Shown here: one piece after another, positions 1 through 5,965 of the stretch
Layout of the letters: every line of letters begins with the position of its first letter
Numbering within the stretch: the first letter of the stretch is position 1
Source: Chloroflexota bacterium
GTDB taxonomy: Bacteria > Chloroflexota > UBA5177 > JANWHV01
Direction: 5' to 3'
NCBI GenBank assembly: GCA_025450375.1
Contig: JANWHO010000262.1
Span: forward strand, 1-5,965
Length of the DNA: 5,965 bases
Program-made: the position numbers and the translations under genes
Notes under the pieces: generated by a model
Told to the model about the DNA's origin: nothing
What the model saw: the letters and a program-made list of their open reading frames with translations, nothing else
The model's database searches: none

Positions 1-50
1 CGCCGGTTGGCCCGCGCCCTGGCGCCGCGGCGCGTACCGGCTGATGTTCC
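1..50 (-). other. GC-rich dyad region downstream of copZ, possible operon terminator
   Basis: The 50 bases after the copZ stop are very GC-rich. GCCGGT at 2-7 is complementary to ACCGGC at 36-41, and between them lies a 12 bp perfect palindrome (GCGCCGCGGCGC, 22-33). This could fold at the 3' end of the copper operon transcript. There is no visible T-run, and the window edge cuts off the context, so an intrinsic terminator is only a possibility. No gene is visible here. Confidence 0.3.
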
Positions 51-260
51 CTAACGCTGGACGGGGTAGCCCTCCTCGTCCATGACGGCCTCGATTTGCT
101 CGGCGCTCACCCGCGCCGGGTCGAAGCGCACCTCCACGCGCTTGCTCGGAATCTCAACATGCACCTCCTGGACCCCGGCGAGGGCGCCCACGGCGCTCTC
201 GATGGCGCGTTGGCAATGCTCGCACGAGATGGCGGGGGCGGTATAGGTAACGCTTTCCAT
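51..260 (-). CDS. copZ: CopZ-like copper chaperone (heavy-metal-associated domain protein)
   Basis: This 69-residue protein is a single heavy-metal-associated (HMA, ferredoxin-like beta-alpha-beta-beta-alpha-beta) domain and nothing else, the usual size for CopZ. It should carry Cu(I) in the cytoplasm and hand it to CopA or to CsoR. The metal site is CxxC, with Cys13 and Cys16 in AISCEHC. Further HMA features are the VEIPSKRVEVRFDP strand region and the closing EEGYPV, matching the usual 'AGY' end. The loop differs from the usual GMxCxxC: Gly-Met is replaced by Ala-Ile, and His precedes the second Cys. The ATG at 260 has a GGAGGAAA ribosome site (265-272) at good distance. It is the last gene of the csoR-copA-GDCCVxC-copZ set, 51 bp after its neighbour. 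A MerP-like mercury carrier is an alternative, but the CsoR/CopA context argues for copper. Confidence 0.88.
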   Translation of the reverse strand: MESVTYTAPAISCEHCQRAIESAVGALAGVQEVHVEIPSKRVEVRFDPARVSAEQIEAVMDEEGYPVQR

Positions 261-311
261 GTGCTTTCCTCCAGGGTATTTGCTCCGCGAGAGAAACGCG
301 GAGGATGTGTA

Positions 312-515
312 TCACCGATCTCCCAGGTCCGTCGCGGCTGCTTGTTTGGGTGGGCAGGGGAGATCGCCATAGGAGCAGAATACGCAGCAGTCCCCGGGAA
401 GCGGCCGCAGCCTCGCGGCGCACCGCGGGCAGGTGTAGAAGTAAAGACAGGCATCGCGCGGCATAACCTCGGTAGTCCGTCCACCACAAACCGGGCACAG
501 CAGGGTCGATGTCAC
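312..515 (-). CDS. Small cysteine-rich GDCCVxC-type protein
   Basis: This 67-residue protein has nine cysteines. Two CPxC knuckles (Cys7/Cys10 and Cys29/Cys32) resemble a zinc ribbon. The hallmark [16 protein letters not shown] follows, with Cys43, Cys44, Cys47 and Cys54. From memory it belongs to the family NCBI names 'GDCCVxC domain-containing (seleno)protein', small proteins often found beside heavy-metal resistance genes, some with selenocysteine in the motif. Here every motif position is an ordinary Cys codon (TGC), so this is the all-cysteine form. The GTG start at 515 overlaps the copA stop in a GTGA quartet and has a GAGAGGAA ribosome site (524-531), which indicates translational coupling to copA. 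No signal peptide or membrane segment is visible, so it is probably cytoplasmic. A role in binding or shuttling Cu(I) or another soft metal is inferred from cysteine content and context; the biochemical function is not known to me. Confidence 0.85.
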   Translation of the reverse strand: MTSTLLCPVCGGRTTEVMPRDACLYFYTCPRCAARLRPLPGDCCVFCSYGDLPCPPKQAAATDLGDR

Positions 516-2818
516 GCCGCTCGTTCCTCTCTCACGGGCGCTTCTCCGTGTCCGCGGGGCGATTGGCGGCCAAAGCGGCTCAGGCGGAGGCTGTTGCCGA
601 TCACGGTCACCGAGGACAGGGCCATCGCGGCGGCGGCGAAGATCGGATTGATCACTCCAAGAGCGGCCAGCGGGACCAGGATGAGGTTGTAGAAGAAGGC
701 CCAGAACAGGTTCTGCCGAATGGTGCGCATCGTGGCCCGGGAGAGCGCGATCGCTTCCGGTACGGAACGCAGGTCGCCGCGGACCAGGGTGATATCCGCG
801 GCGGCCATCGCCACGTCGGTTCCGGTGCCCATGGCGATCCCGACATCCGCCCTGGCTAGCGCGGGTGCATCATTGATGCCGTCACCCACCATCGCCACCA
901 CCCGGCCCTCGCCCTGGAGCCGGGCGATCTCGATCGTCTTCTCCTCCGGCCGCGCCTCGGCCAGTACCTGCTCGATGCCGACCTGCCGCGCCACCACCTC
1001 GGCCGTCCGCCGGTTGTCGCCGGTGATCAGGGCCACGTCCAGCCCAAGCGTCCGGAGGGCCGCCACCGCGGCGGGAGCGCCGGCCTTGATCGTATCCGCC
1101 ACCGCGAGCACGCCCGCCAGGGTGCCGTCCACGGCCATCAGCAGGGCGGTCTTGCCGTCGGCTTCCAGCGCCTCAAGGGTCCGCGCGGCGCTGCCCGCGT
1201 CGATCCCCCAATCAGCCAGCAGCCGTCTGGAGCCCACGATCACCTCGCGCCCCTCGACCATGCCCCGCACGCCGCCGCCCGTGATCGAGTGGAACGACTC
1301 GGGCGTGGGGGGCAGCGCCATGCCGCGCGCCTCCGCGCCGCGCACCACCGCCTGGCCGAGTGGGTGCTCGCTGGCCCGCTCCACGCCGGCGGCGAGGCGC
1401 AAGATCTCCTCGGCGGCCAATTCGCCCAGCGGCAGCACGTCGGTGAGGCGCGGCTTGCCCCCCGTGATGGTGCCGGTTTTGTCCAGGGCCATCGTCGTCA
1501 AGGCCTGGATACGCTCCAGGCTCTCGCCGCCCTTGATCAGGATGCCCATCCCGGCGCCGCGGCCCGTGCCGACCATGATCGCGGTCGGCGTGGCCAGGCC
1601 CAGGGCGCAGGGGCAGGCGATGACAAGCACGGCGATGGCGGGGACGAGCGCCTGGCCGAGACCATGCCCGGTGAGGAGCCAGCCCAGGAAGGTCAACGTG
1701 GCCAGGACAAGCACGATGGGCACGAACACGGATGAGATCCGATCAGCCAGGCGCTGCACCGGGGCCTTGGAGCCCTGGGCCTGCTCGACCAGGCGGATGA
1801 TCCCGGCCAGCACCGTGCCGCGCCCCACGGCGGTCGCCCGTACCCGCAGCAGGCCGGTGCCGTTGACCGTGGCGCCGATCACCGCGTCACCCGGCGCCTT
1901 GGCGACGGGCAGACTCTCGCCCGTGAGCATCGATTCGTCCACGCTGCTCTCACCCGCCAGCACTATACCGTCCACCGGCACTCGCTCGCCCGGGCGGACC
2001 AGCAGAGTATCACCCTCGACCACCTGCGCGATCGGCAGGTCGCGCTCCTGCCCGTTCCGCACCACGCGGGCGGTGCGGGGTTGCAGGCCCGCCAGCCGCG
2101 TGATGGCCTCGCCGGTGCGGCCCTTGGCCGCCGCCTCCAGATACTTGCCCAGATAAATGAGGGTCACGATCAGCGCCGCGGTATCGTAATACACCGGCTG
2201 ATCGGAGCCGGCGACCGTCACCGCCAGGCTATAGATATAGGCGACGGAGGAGCCGAGCGAGATCAAGGTATCCATGTTGGCGGCCCCGTGGCGCAGGTTG
2301 ACCAGAGCACCCCGGTGGAAACCGCGGCCCACGTAGGCCCAGACGGGGAGGCTCAGCAAGGCCAGCAGATAGTTATGGGATCCCATGGTAGGGAAGTCCA
2401 TCAGCCGAGGAATCATGGCCAGGGCCATCACCGCGGCGGACAGGACCACGCCCAGCCCGAGCAGGCGACGGCGGCGCCCGAGATCCCGGCGGCGCCCCTC
2501 ATCCTCATCCTCGCCCGCGGCTGCCTCCTCGACGGCTGGCGCCGCGCCGTATCCGGCGGCCTCGATGACGCTGATCAGCCCGGCGGGCTGGACGAGCGAC
2601 GGGTCGTAGGCCACGCTGGCCCGTTCGGTGGCCAGGTTCACGTTGACGGAACTCACCCCCTCCAGCTTCCCGAGCTTCCGCTCGATGCGGGCGACGCAGG
2701 ACGCGCAGGTCATGCCGCCGATCGCCAGATCGATCCGGGCCGGAGCGCCATCGTTCGCGCGGATTGGTGGGATGGTACCGAGCGGCGCGGGCTTGCGCTC
2801 TTCAATAGTCGTGCTCAT
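512..2818 (-). CDS. copA: Copper-translocating P1B-type ATPase CopA
   Basis: This 768-residue inner-membrane ATPase exports Cu(I) from the cytoplasm. One N-terminal HMA domain (about 29-91) carries GMTCASC (35-41). An acidic then arginine-rich linker (about 97-118) leads into the membrane helices. Core motifs are complete: TGES (299-302, actuator), CPC (402-404, membrane metal site), DKTGT (446-450, phosphorylated Asp446), SEHPLG (483-488, the P1B His-Pro) and GDGIND (645-650). Cu+ specificity (P1B-1) is supported by Asn703 with Tyr710-Asn711 and Pro716 in the seventh helix, and by MALSS (732-736) in the eighth. I chose the ATG at 2818 because GAGGTG lies 5 bases upstream. The frame stays open to a GTG at 2956, but that start would overlap csoR by over 100 bases and add 46 residues outside the HMA domain. 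It sits 22 bp after csoR and overlaps the next gene by 4 bases. Confidence 0.97.
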   Translation of the reverse strand: MSTTIEERKPAPLGTIPPIRANDGAPARIDLAIGGMTCASCVARIERKLGKLEGVSSVNVNLATERASVAYDPSLVQPAGLISVIEAAGYGAAPAVEEAAAGEDEDEGRRRDLGRRRRLLGLGVVLSAAVMALAMIPRLMDFPTMGSHNYLLALLSLPVWAYVGRGFHRGALVNLRHGAANMDTLISLGSSVAYIYSLAVTVAGSDQPVYYDTAALIVTLIYLGKYLEAAAKGRTGEAITRLAGLQPRTARVVRNGQERDLPIAQVVEGDTLLVRPGERVPVDGIVLAGESSVDESMLTGESLPVAKAPGDAVIGATVNGTGLLRVRATAVGRGTVLAGIIRLVEQAQGSKAPVQRLADRISSVFVPIVLVLATLTFLGWLLTGHGLGQALVPAIAVLVIACPCALGLATPTAIMVGTGRGAGMGILIKGGESLERIQALTTMALDKTGTITGGKPRLTDVLPLGELAAEEILRLAAGVERASEHPLGQAVVRGAEARGMALPPTPESFHSITGGGVRGMVEGREVIVGSRRLLADWGIDAGSAARTLEALEADGKTALLMAVDGTLAGVLAVADTIKAGAPAAVAALRTLGLDVALITGDNRRTAEVVARQVGIEQVLAEARPEEKTIEIARLQGEGRVVAMVGDGINDAPALARADVGIAMGTGTDVAMAAADITLVRGDLRSVPEAIALSRATMRTIRQNLFWAFFYNLILVPLAALGVINPIFAAAAMALSSVTVIGNSLRLSRFGRQSPRGHGEAPVREERAA

Positions 2819-2823
2819 GGATT

Positions 2824-2829
2824 CACCTC
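2824..2829 (-). promoter_or_regulatory. Ribosome binding site fixing the copA start
   Basis: GAGGTG on the minus strand lies 5 bases upstream of the ATG at 2818, within the 22 bp gap after the csoR stop. It favours this ATG over the upstream in-frame GTG at 2956 that lies inside csoR. Confidence 0.8.
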
Positions 2830-2840
2830 GTGGTGCTGTG

Positions 2841-3227
2841 CTACTCACGCGCTCGCGTGCCTGCCGGACCGCAACAGGACGCATCGAGCGAGCCCGCGGC
2901 TGCCCGCCCTTCATCCGGCGCGGGCAGAAGATCGGCGCCCGTGACTCCACGGCCATCGATCAGGCTGGTATCGTATTTGAGCGCCCCCATCAACTCATCG
3001 ATGATCGTCTCGCCCATCCCATTCTTAATCGCGGTGGAGACGCAGCTGGAGAGATGATTGCGCAGGAGGATCTGCTGCACACGCTGCAGCGTCCCCTGTA
3101 CGGCGGACAACTGCTTCATCAGATCGACACAATACTGGTCCTCATCCACCATCCGCCGTACGCCCTCGAGATGACCAGCGGCCACCTTGAGCCGGAGCGC
3201 GGCCTCTTTCTTATATTCCGGGAGCAT
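2841..3227 (-). CDS. csoR: CsoR-family copper-sensing transcriptional repressor
   Basis: This 128-residue helical repressor of the CsoR/RcnR family should bind operator DNA without copper and release it when Cu(I) binds. The Cu(I) ligands are present with the spacing known from Mycobacterium tuberculosis CsoR (Cys36-His61-Cys65): here Cys33, His58 and Cys62. The second-shell residues Tyr32 and Glu78 are also kept ([15 protein letters not shown]), which points to copper rather than nickel/cobalt RcnR or persulfide-sensing CstR. The fold covers about 1-90. The last 38 or so residues form a Gly/Ala/Asp-rich tail containing a Cys118-Cys119-Gly-Pro element. The ATG at 3227 has GGAGGAGA (3231-3238) correctly placed. 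It is first in the operon, directly behind a promoter that contains CsoR-like operators, so it is probably autoregulated together with copA, the GDCCVxC gene and copZ. Confidence 0.95.
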   Translation of the reverse strand: MLPEYKKEAALRLKVAAGHLEGVRRMVDEDQYCVDLMKQLSAVQGTLQRVQQILLRNHLSSCVSTAIKNGMGETIIDELMGALKYDTSLIDGRGVTGADLLPAPDEGRAAAGSLDASCCGPAGTRARE

Positions 3228-3255
3228 TGCTCTCCTCCAACCCTGTTGTTTGTCA

Positions 3256-3276
3256 GTACCCCACCCCCAGTGGGAC
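3256..3276. promoter_or_regulatory. Second CsoR operator-like copy, downstream of the start site
   Basis: GTACCCCACCCC is repeated exactly at 3256-3267 and is followed by CCAGTGGGAC, giving an imperfect dyad (CCCAC/GTGGG). The repeat is offset 37 bp from the other copy. On the csoR transcript it lies about +8 to +28, so a repressor bound here would block promoter clearance. It could instead be a second binding site for the divergent cupredoxin gene. Confidence 0.6.
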
Positions 3277-3289
3277 TCTGTCTGTTGCT

Positions 3290-3318
3290 ACTGTACCCCA
3301 CCCCACCTGGGGTGTCAA
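3290..3318 (-). promoter_or_regulatory. Promoter of the csoR-copA operon
   Basis: On the minus strand a perfect -35 box TTGACA (3313-3318) is followed after exactly 17 bases by a -10-like TACAGT (3290-3295, four of six matches to TATAAT). Transcription would start near 3283, giving a leader of about 56 bases before csoR. The whole spacer is occupied by the GC-rich operator, so bound CsoR would block RNA polymerase. Seen: box sequences and spacing. Inferred: start site and repression. Confidence 0.75.
3293..3316. promoter_or_regulatory. CsoR operator, promoter-spacer copy
   Basis: The element starts with GTACCCCACCCC and contains a perfect inverted repeat ACCCCA-CC-TGGGGT (3300-3313). It resembles known CsoR operators, which have a C-tract arm, a G-tract arm and flanking TA. 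It lies between the -10 and -35 boxes of the minus-strand promoter. Confidence 0.7.
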
Positions 3319-3325
3319 GGCCATG

Positions 3326-3355
3326 TTGGATCGGCAATCCGCCGAGGGCTGTAAC
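3326..3355 (+). promoter_or_regulatory. Weak candidate promoter for the cupredoxin gene
   Basis: TTGGAT (3326-3331) and TGTAAC (3350-3355) are separated by 18 bases, each matching the consensus at about four of six positions. It is the best plus-strand candidate I found between the operators and the 3433 start, but the match is weak. Confidence 0.25.
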
Positions 3356-3432
3356 CTCGCTCGTATTTTCATCCGAGCACGATACCCAGCGCCCACCTTC
3401 TCTCGTCTGAATACCATGGAGAGGAACAACCT

Positions 3433-4248
3433 ATGTCGCGCCGAAGTACTTTGGGGATGATTGTCGCCCTGATCCTGCTCAGTCCGTTTGTCGTGGCCGG
3501 GATGCGAGGCACCTTTGCCGCCACGCTCGCCGCGCCCGCGGGCAAGGTGACGATTCAGAACTTCGCCTTTAGTCCCGCCGTGCTCAAGGTGGCCCTGGGC
3601 ACTACCGTTACCTGGACCAATCAGGACAGCGTGGCCCATACGGTGACCAGCGACACCAACGCCTGGGCCGATTCCGGATCCCTGGCCACCGGAAAGACCT
3701 TCTCGGTCACCTTCAACAAGGCCGGCTCCTTCGCCTATCACTGCGCCATCCACCCCACCATGACCGCGCAGGTCCTGGTCGGGGGCGCCCACGCGACCGG
3801 CGGCAGTTCGCGGGGCATGACCGGTATGGGTCCGATGAGCATGGGCCCGATGAGCATGACGTCGATGCATGCCTGGACTGGATACTATGACGACCATCCG
3901 GTGCTGTATATCTCCACCGATACCTCAAGCAAGGCGGAGGCGGCGCGCGATCATATCAACTATTCCGCCGCGCTGGCCAAGACGTTGCCCCAGGCCAGCT
4001 CTATCTACCTGGTGACCAATGGCGGCTTCGCGGGTCATGGCGCCGTCTTTGGCTCGGCCCCTGGTAAGAGCGATTACACGCCGCTCTGGCAGGAAGTTAC
4101 CGTGACCTGGAAGAATCCAGCCAAGGCGGTCGCGCTCGGATCCGACAATCAGATCCTGGCCCTGGCCAAGGCGGGCACGCTGACCACGACGAACACCGGT
4201 GTCGTCCTCAACTGCCCGATCATCAAGGCGCTGAAAGGCGGTATGTAG
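3433..4248 (+). CDS. Exported cupredoxin with Met-rich linker and C-terminal domain of unknown function
   Basis: The 271-residue protein starts with a signal peptide: Arg at 3-4, a hydrophobic stretch at about 7-23, and likely cleavage after the FAA near 30. It should therefore act outside the cytoplasmic membrane. Residues 38-116 form a plastocyanin/amicyanin-like cupredoxin domain. The type 1 copper ligands are His69 (in VAHTVTS), then Cys104, His107 and Met110 in CAIHPTM, the short loop typical of amicyanin. A linker (about 128-146) has eight methionines in GMGPMSM-like repeats that could bind Cu(I). Residues about 149-271 (GYYDDHPVLYIST, SIYLVTNGG, TPLWQEVTVTW, LNCPII) look like a folded, conserved beta-rich domain that I cannot assign; it may match a Pfam DUF. 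The ATG at 3433 has GAGGAA (3421-3426) six bases upstream. It is divergent from the copper operon, so a periplasmic or surface copper-binding or electron-transfer role is likely. Confidence 0.9.
   Translation: MSRRSTLGMIVALILLSPFVVAGMRGTFAATLAAPAGKVTIQNFAFSPAVLKVALGTTVTWTNQDSVAHTVTSDTNAWADSGSLATGKTFSVTFNKAGSFAYHCAIHPTMTAQVLVGGAHATGGSSRGMTGMGPMSMGPMSMTSMHAWTGYYDDHPVLYISTDTSSKAEAARDHINYSAALAKTLPQASSIYLVTNGGFAGHGAVFGSAPGKSDYTPLWQEVTVTWKNPAKAVALGSDNQILALAKAGTLTTTNTGVVLNCPIIKALKGGM
3832..3858 (+). repeat. In-gene direct repeat coding for GPMSM
   Basis: CCGATGAGCATG occurs at 3832-3843 and again at 3847-3858, a 15-base period equal to five codons. It encodes the tandem GPMSM units of the Met-rich linker in the cupredoxin, consistent with growth of the linker by small tandem duplication. 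Confidence 0.8.
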
Positions 4249-4260
4249 GCGGTACGCCAT

Positions 4261-4291
4261 CCACCTTATTGGTGGGTAGTACACCAAGGTG
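4261..4291. terminator. Stem-loop after the cupredoxin gene
   Basis: Twelve bases after the cupredoxin stop, CCACC-ttatt-GGTGG (4261-4275) can fold. Alternatively TTGGTG (4269-4274) pairs with CACCAA (4282-4287), extended by CACC (4262-4265) and GGTG (4288-4291) with a three-base bulge. There is no T-run, so this may be a weak terminator or an RNA-end hairpin. Confidence 0.35.
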
Positions 4292-4315
4292 AGCATCACG
4301 TTCCATACGAGTCAC

Positions 4316-4354
4316 GGGGCTGCCGGCTAGGATCCGATTCTAGCCGGCAGCCCC
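4316..4354. terminator. Long perfect inverted repeat between convergent genes, probable bidirectional terminator
   Basis: Two 15-base arms (4316-4330 and 4340-4354, GGGGCTGCCGGCTAG and its complement) are perfectly complementary around a 9-base loop. The structure lies between the convergent cupredoxin and MFS genes. One arm contains the last codons and the TAG stop of the MFS gene. No T-tract follows on either strand, so it is not a textbook intrinsic terminator, but its strength and position suggest transcript ending or 3'-end protection in both directions. Confidence 0.6.
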
Positions 4355-5494
4355 GGGTTGTCGCTCGGCAATCACCGGGCGCATGAGGGCGCTCAGCGCC
4401 ATCGTCGCCCCCAGGAGCACCAACGACACCTGGAACGGACGCGATGGACCGCCGGCATAGAGCAGCCCGCCCACGGAGGCGCCAACCATGGTGCCCACCT
4501 GGTACGAGCTCTCCATGATCCCAAAGCCCGCCCCCCGGTGTGCCGAGGGCAGCGTCCCCCCGACTACGGCGAACAGGAGGATCGACGCCGTGAGGATCAC
4601 CCCACGCAGCAGGAATGGCCCCACGAGCAGCGGCGTCAGATGGACGGTCAGCAGCGCGATAAGCGAGACGGCCAGAGCCGCCTGCAAGGTTAGAATCGCG
4701 CCCAGGCGGCCAACACGCCCGCTGAGCCTGCCGAGCGATAGCCCGACCATGAACTCGCCCAGGGATACGCACGAGCCCAGAAGGCCGACCGTGGCATCAC
4801 CCGCGTGATCACTATCTTGCAGGTAGGGTCCGAGGTAGCTGGTGGTCATGCTCATCACGCAGAGGAGCGCCGCGTGGAAGCCCACGATCAGCACGAATCG
4901 CCTGTTGGCCGCCAGGGCACGTAGACCTCCGGCCCCGGGACTATGCGGCGCTCGATGCTCGGATGACACGTCCCACAGGGTCAGGGCCGAGGCCGCCAGG
5001 AGCACGAAGCTCAGGGCGAAAACCGGACGCATCGAGTGCAGTTGGGCGGCGATCAGCCCGCCGATGATCGGCGTCACGATGGTTCCCAGGGAGAAGTACG
5101 CGAACACGGAACCGAAAAGGCCCACATGTTCGTCATCGGCGCGGCTCAGATAGGCGACCATGGCGGGGAATCCAGCCACCGAGAGCCCATACAACACGGC
5201 GCCCGGGATCAGCCACTCCCATCGCGGGGCCACGATCCAGAACGCGACCCCCGGTAGGGCCACGAGCGCCGCCACGCGCATCACCAAGCGCCGCCCAACC
5301 CGGTCGGCTACCAGGCCGACCAAGGAGGTCGAGAGAGCGGCGAGAGCGGCTTGCACGGCAAGCACGATCCCAACGTCGACCGCGTTCCCCCCCAGGGCAC
5401 GTACGTACAGGGGGAGCAAGTACAGGAACAGTCCGGAGCCGGCGCCGGTGAGGAAGAGGGAGAGCTTCAGACGGCCGAGATCGCGAGGCAGCAT
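4340..5494 (-). CDS. MFS transporter, probable drug/metabolite efflux type
   Basis: The protein is about 384 residues from the ATG chosen here and is almost wholly hydrophobic, consistent with 12 membrane helices. The first helix starts near residue 11 (LSLFLTGAGSGLFLYLLPLY). A clear MFS motif A, GLVADRVGRR (60-69), lies between helices 2 and 3. A degenerate copy, GRLSGRVGRLG (255-265), occurs at the equivalent place in the second half, as expected from the internal duplication of the family. A hydrophilic central loop (about 175-199) separates the halves. The substrate cannot be read from the sequence, and no Met/His/Cys-rich loop hints at a metal. The start is uncertain: the ATG at 5494 has only an AAGAAAG site, and in-frame starts at 5527, 5584 and a GTG at 5632 would add up to 46 residues that are polar or basic and not membrane-like. 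It is transcribed toward the cupredoxin gene and is probably not part of the copper operon. Confidence 0.88.
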   Translation of the reverse strand: MLPRDLGRLKLSLFLTGAGSGLFLYLLPLYVRALGGNAVDVGIVLAVQAALAALSTSLVGLVADRVGRRLVMRVAALVALPGVAFWIVAPRWEWLIPGAVLYGLSVAGFPAMVAYLSRADDEHVGLFGSVFAYFSLGTIVTPIIGGLIAAQLHSMRPVFALSFVLLAASALTLWDVSSEHRAPHSPGAGGLRALAANRRFVLIVGFHAALLCVMSMTTSYLGPYLQDSDHAGDATVGLLGSCVSLGEFMVGLSLGRLSGRVGRLGAILTLQAALAVSLIALLTVHLTPLLVGPFLLRGVILTASILLFAVVGGTLPSAHRGAGFGIMESSYQVGTMVGASVGGLLYAGGPSRPFQVSLVLLGATMALSALMRPVIAERQPGAAG

Positions 5495-5638
5495 ACAGTC
5501 TTTCTTGCCGGAAGCGGAATCGCACATCAGTGACCGGCGGGAGGGCCGCGTGAAGGGGCCGCGATCACCGGTACAAGATACCATGAGGAAGGTTGGCCGG
5601 AACAGGATGCATCGCTCCATCGCTCCAGACACAATCGA

Positions 5639-5673
5639 GGCCGGGCGCGAGAGGGAGCCTCTCGCCTCCGGCC
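5639..5673 (-). terminator. Hairpin downstream of the beta-propeller gene
   Basis: GGCCGG (5639-5644) pairs with CCGGCC (5668-5673), and inside it GCGAGAGG (5647-5654) pairs with CCTCTCGC (5658-5665). They are separated by a 2x2 internal mismatch and close on a three-base loop. It starts 22 bases after the stop of the propeller gene and precedes the MFS gene. The following minus-strand bases (TCGATTGTGT) are only mildly T-rich, so termination is likely but not certain. Confidence 0.6.
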
Positions 5674-5695
5674 CCGGGTTCCCCCTGGCATCCTC

Positions 5696-5965
5696 TTAGT
5701 GGAGCAGATCCAGATTGTTGAGTGCGTCGTCCACCAGATAGACGCCGGCGCCGTCCGGCGCGATGGCCAGACCGAACAGCGATCCACTGCCCGCCGTATT
5801 GACGGGCTTCATGGCAATTTGGCCGCCACCCGGCGTCGTTTCCACCAGGTTGCCGTCGTTACCATTGGCGGTGATGATGTGGCCGTTGGGCGCGATGGCC
5901 AGGCCAAGTGGATCGTTCAGCGGGGCGCCGGACGAGACGGTGTTCCCAATCCCGGCGCTGTCCCG
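5696..5965 (-). CDS. NHL/SMP-30-like beta-propeller protein, C-terminal part (runs off the right edge)
   Basis: The frame is open from the right edge to a TAA at 5696-5698 and gives the last 89 residues; the start lies outside the window. Two similar units 44 residues apart each hold a GLAIAPxG core (residues 21-28 GLAIAPNG and 65-72 GLAIAPDG). Each is followed by a strand and an Asp/Asn-rich turn (ITANGNDGNLV, VYLVDDALNNL). This is the pattern of NHL or SMP-30/gluconolactonase-type propeller blades, often found in exported proteins. Nothing here identifies a substrate or enzyme activity. The protein ends right after the last blade. An overlapping open frame at 5527-5787 on the same strand lacks any such repeat pattern and is not used. 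A hairpin follows its stop, so it probably ends a separate transcript upstream of the MFS gene. Confidence 0.75.
   Translation of the reverse strand, partial: RDSAGIGNTVSSGAPLNDPLGLAIAPNGHIITANGNDGNLVETTPGGGQIAMKPVNTAGSGSLFGLAIAPDGAGVYLVDDALNNLDLLH

Noticed and set aside
312..515. Possible selenocysteine (in-frame TGA) in the GDCCVxC protein
   Set aside because: All codons of the motif were read: the positions are TGC, and the only TGA is the terminal stop at 312-314.
720..2156. 478-residue open frame on the plus strand
   Set aside because: It lies wholly antisense to copA, is a low-complexity Ser/Arg/Pro/Ala translation typical of the opposite strand of a GC-rich gene, and shows no domain.
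3256..3316. CRISPR-like or IS-end interpretation of the repeated GTACCCCACCCC element
   Set aside because: There are only two short copies, with no regular spacer array and no transposase nearby; placement inside a promoter explains them as operators.
2081..3410. Long plus-strand frames opposite copA and csoR (2081-2944 and 2628-3410)
   Set aside because: They are antisense to well-supported genes, have no recognisable motifs, and run across the operator region.
3253..3897. 214-residue minus-strand frame opposite the cupredoxin gene
   Set aside because: It has a Gly/His/Arg-rich composition and would cover the promoter/operator region; the plus-strand gene has a signal peptide and copper ligands.
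5527..5787. 86-residue minus-strand frame between the MFS and propeller genes
   Set aside because: It overlaps the propeller gene in another frame, crosses the hairpin at 5639-5673, and has no motif.

Overview
The window is GC-rich bacterial DNA with closely packed genes, good GGAGG-type ribosome binding sites and one strong sigma70-like promoter. No rRNA or tRNA is present, so taxonomy stays open. The mix of a CsoR-controlled copper operon, an exported cupredoxin with a large C-terminal domain and an NHL-like propeller protein would fit a high-GC, possibly Chloroflexota-like bacterium, but this is a weak inference.

The left half (about 51-3318) is a minus-strand copper-resistance operon. 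It reads from a promoter near 3290-3318 through csoR (copper-sensing repressor), copA (Cu+ P1B-1 ATPase), a 67-residue cysteine-rich protein of the GDCCVxC type, and copZ (copper chaperone). The genes are tightly spaced: a 22 bp gap, then a 4-base stop/start overlap, then a 51 bp gap. The promoter region has two copies of a GTACCCCACCCC element resembling CsoR operators. One fills the 17 bp spacer between -35 and -10, and the other lies just downstream of the expected transcription start. The wiring suggests CsoR autorepression relieved by Cu(I).

Divergent from the operon, on the plus strand (3433-4248), is a secreted protein. It has an amicyanin/plastocyanin-like cupredoxin domain, a methionine-rich linker and a conserved-looking C-terminal domain of unknown function. 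Together the locus could sense cytoplasmic Cu(I) (CsoR), carry it (CopZ, perhaps the GDCCVxC protein), pump it out (CopA), and bind or use it outside the membrane (cupredoxin).

The right part holds a minus-strand MFS transporter (4340 to about 5494), convergent with the cupredoxin gene and separated from it by strong inverted repeats. Beyond it, separated by another long hairpin, is the 3' end of a gene for an NHL/SMP-30-like beta-propeller protein running off the right edge (5696-5965). Neither is clearly linked to copper. I see no mobile element, CRISPR array, tRNA or rRNA.
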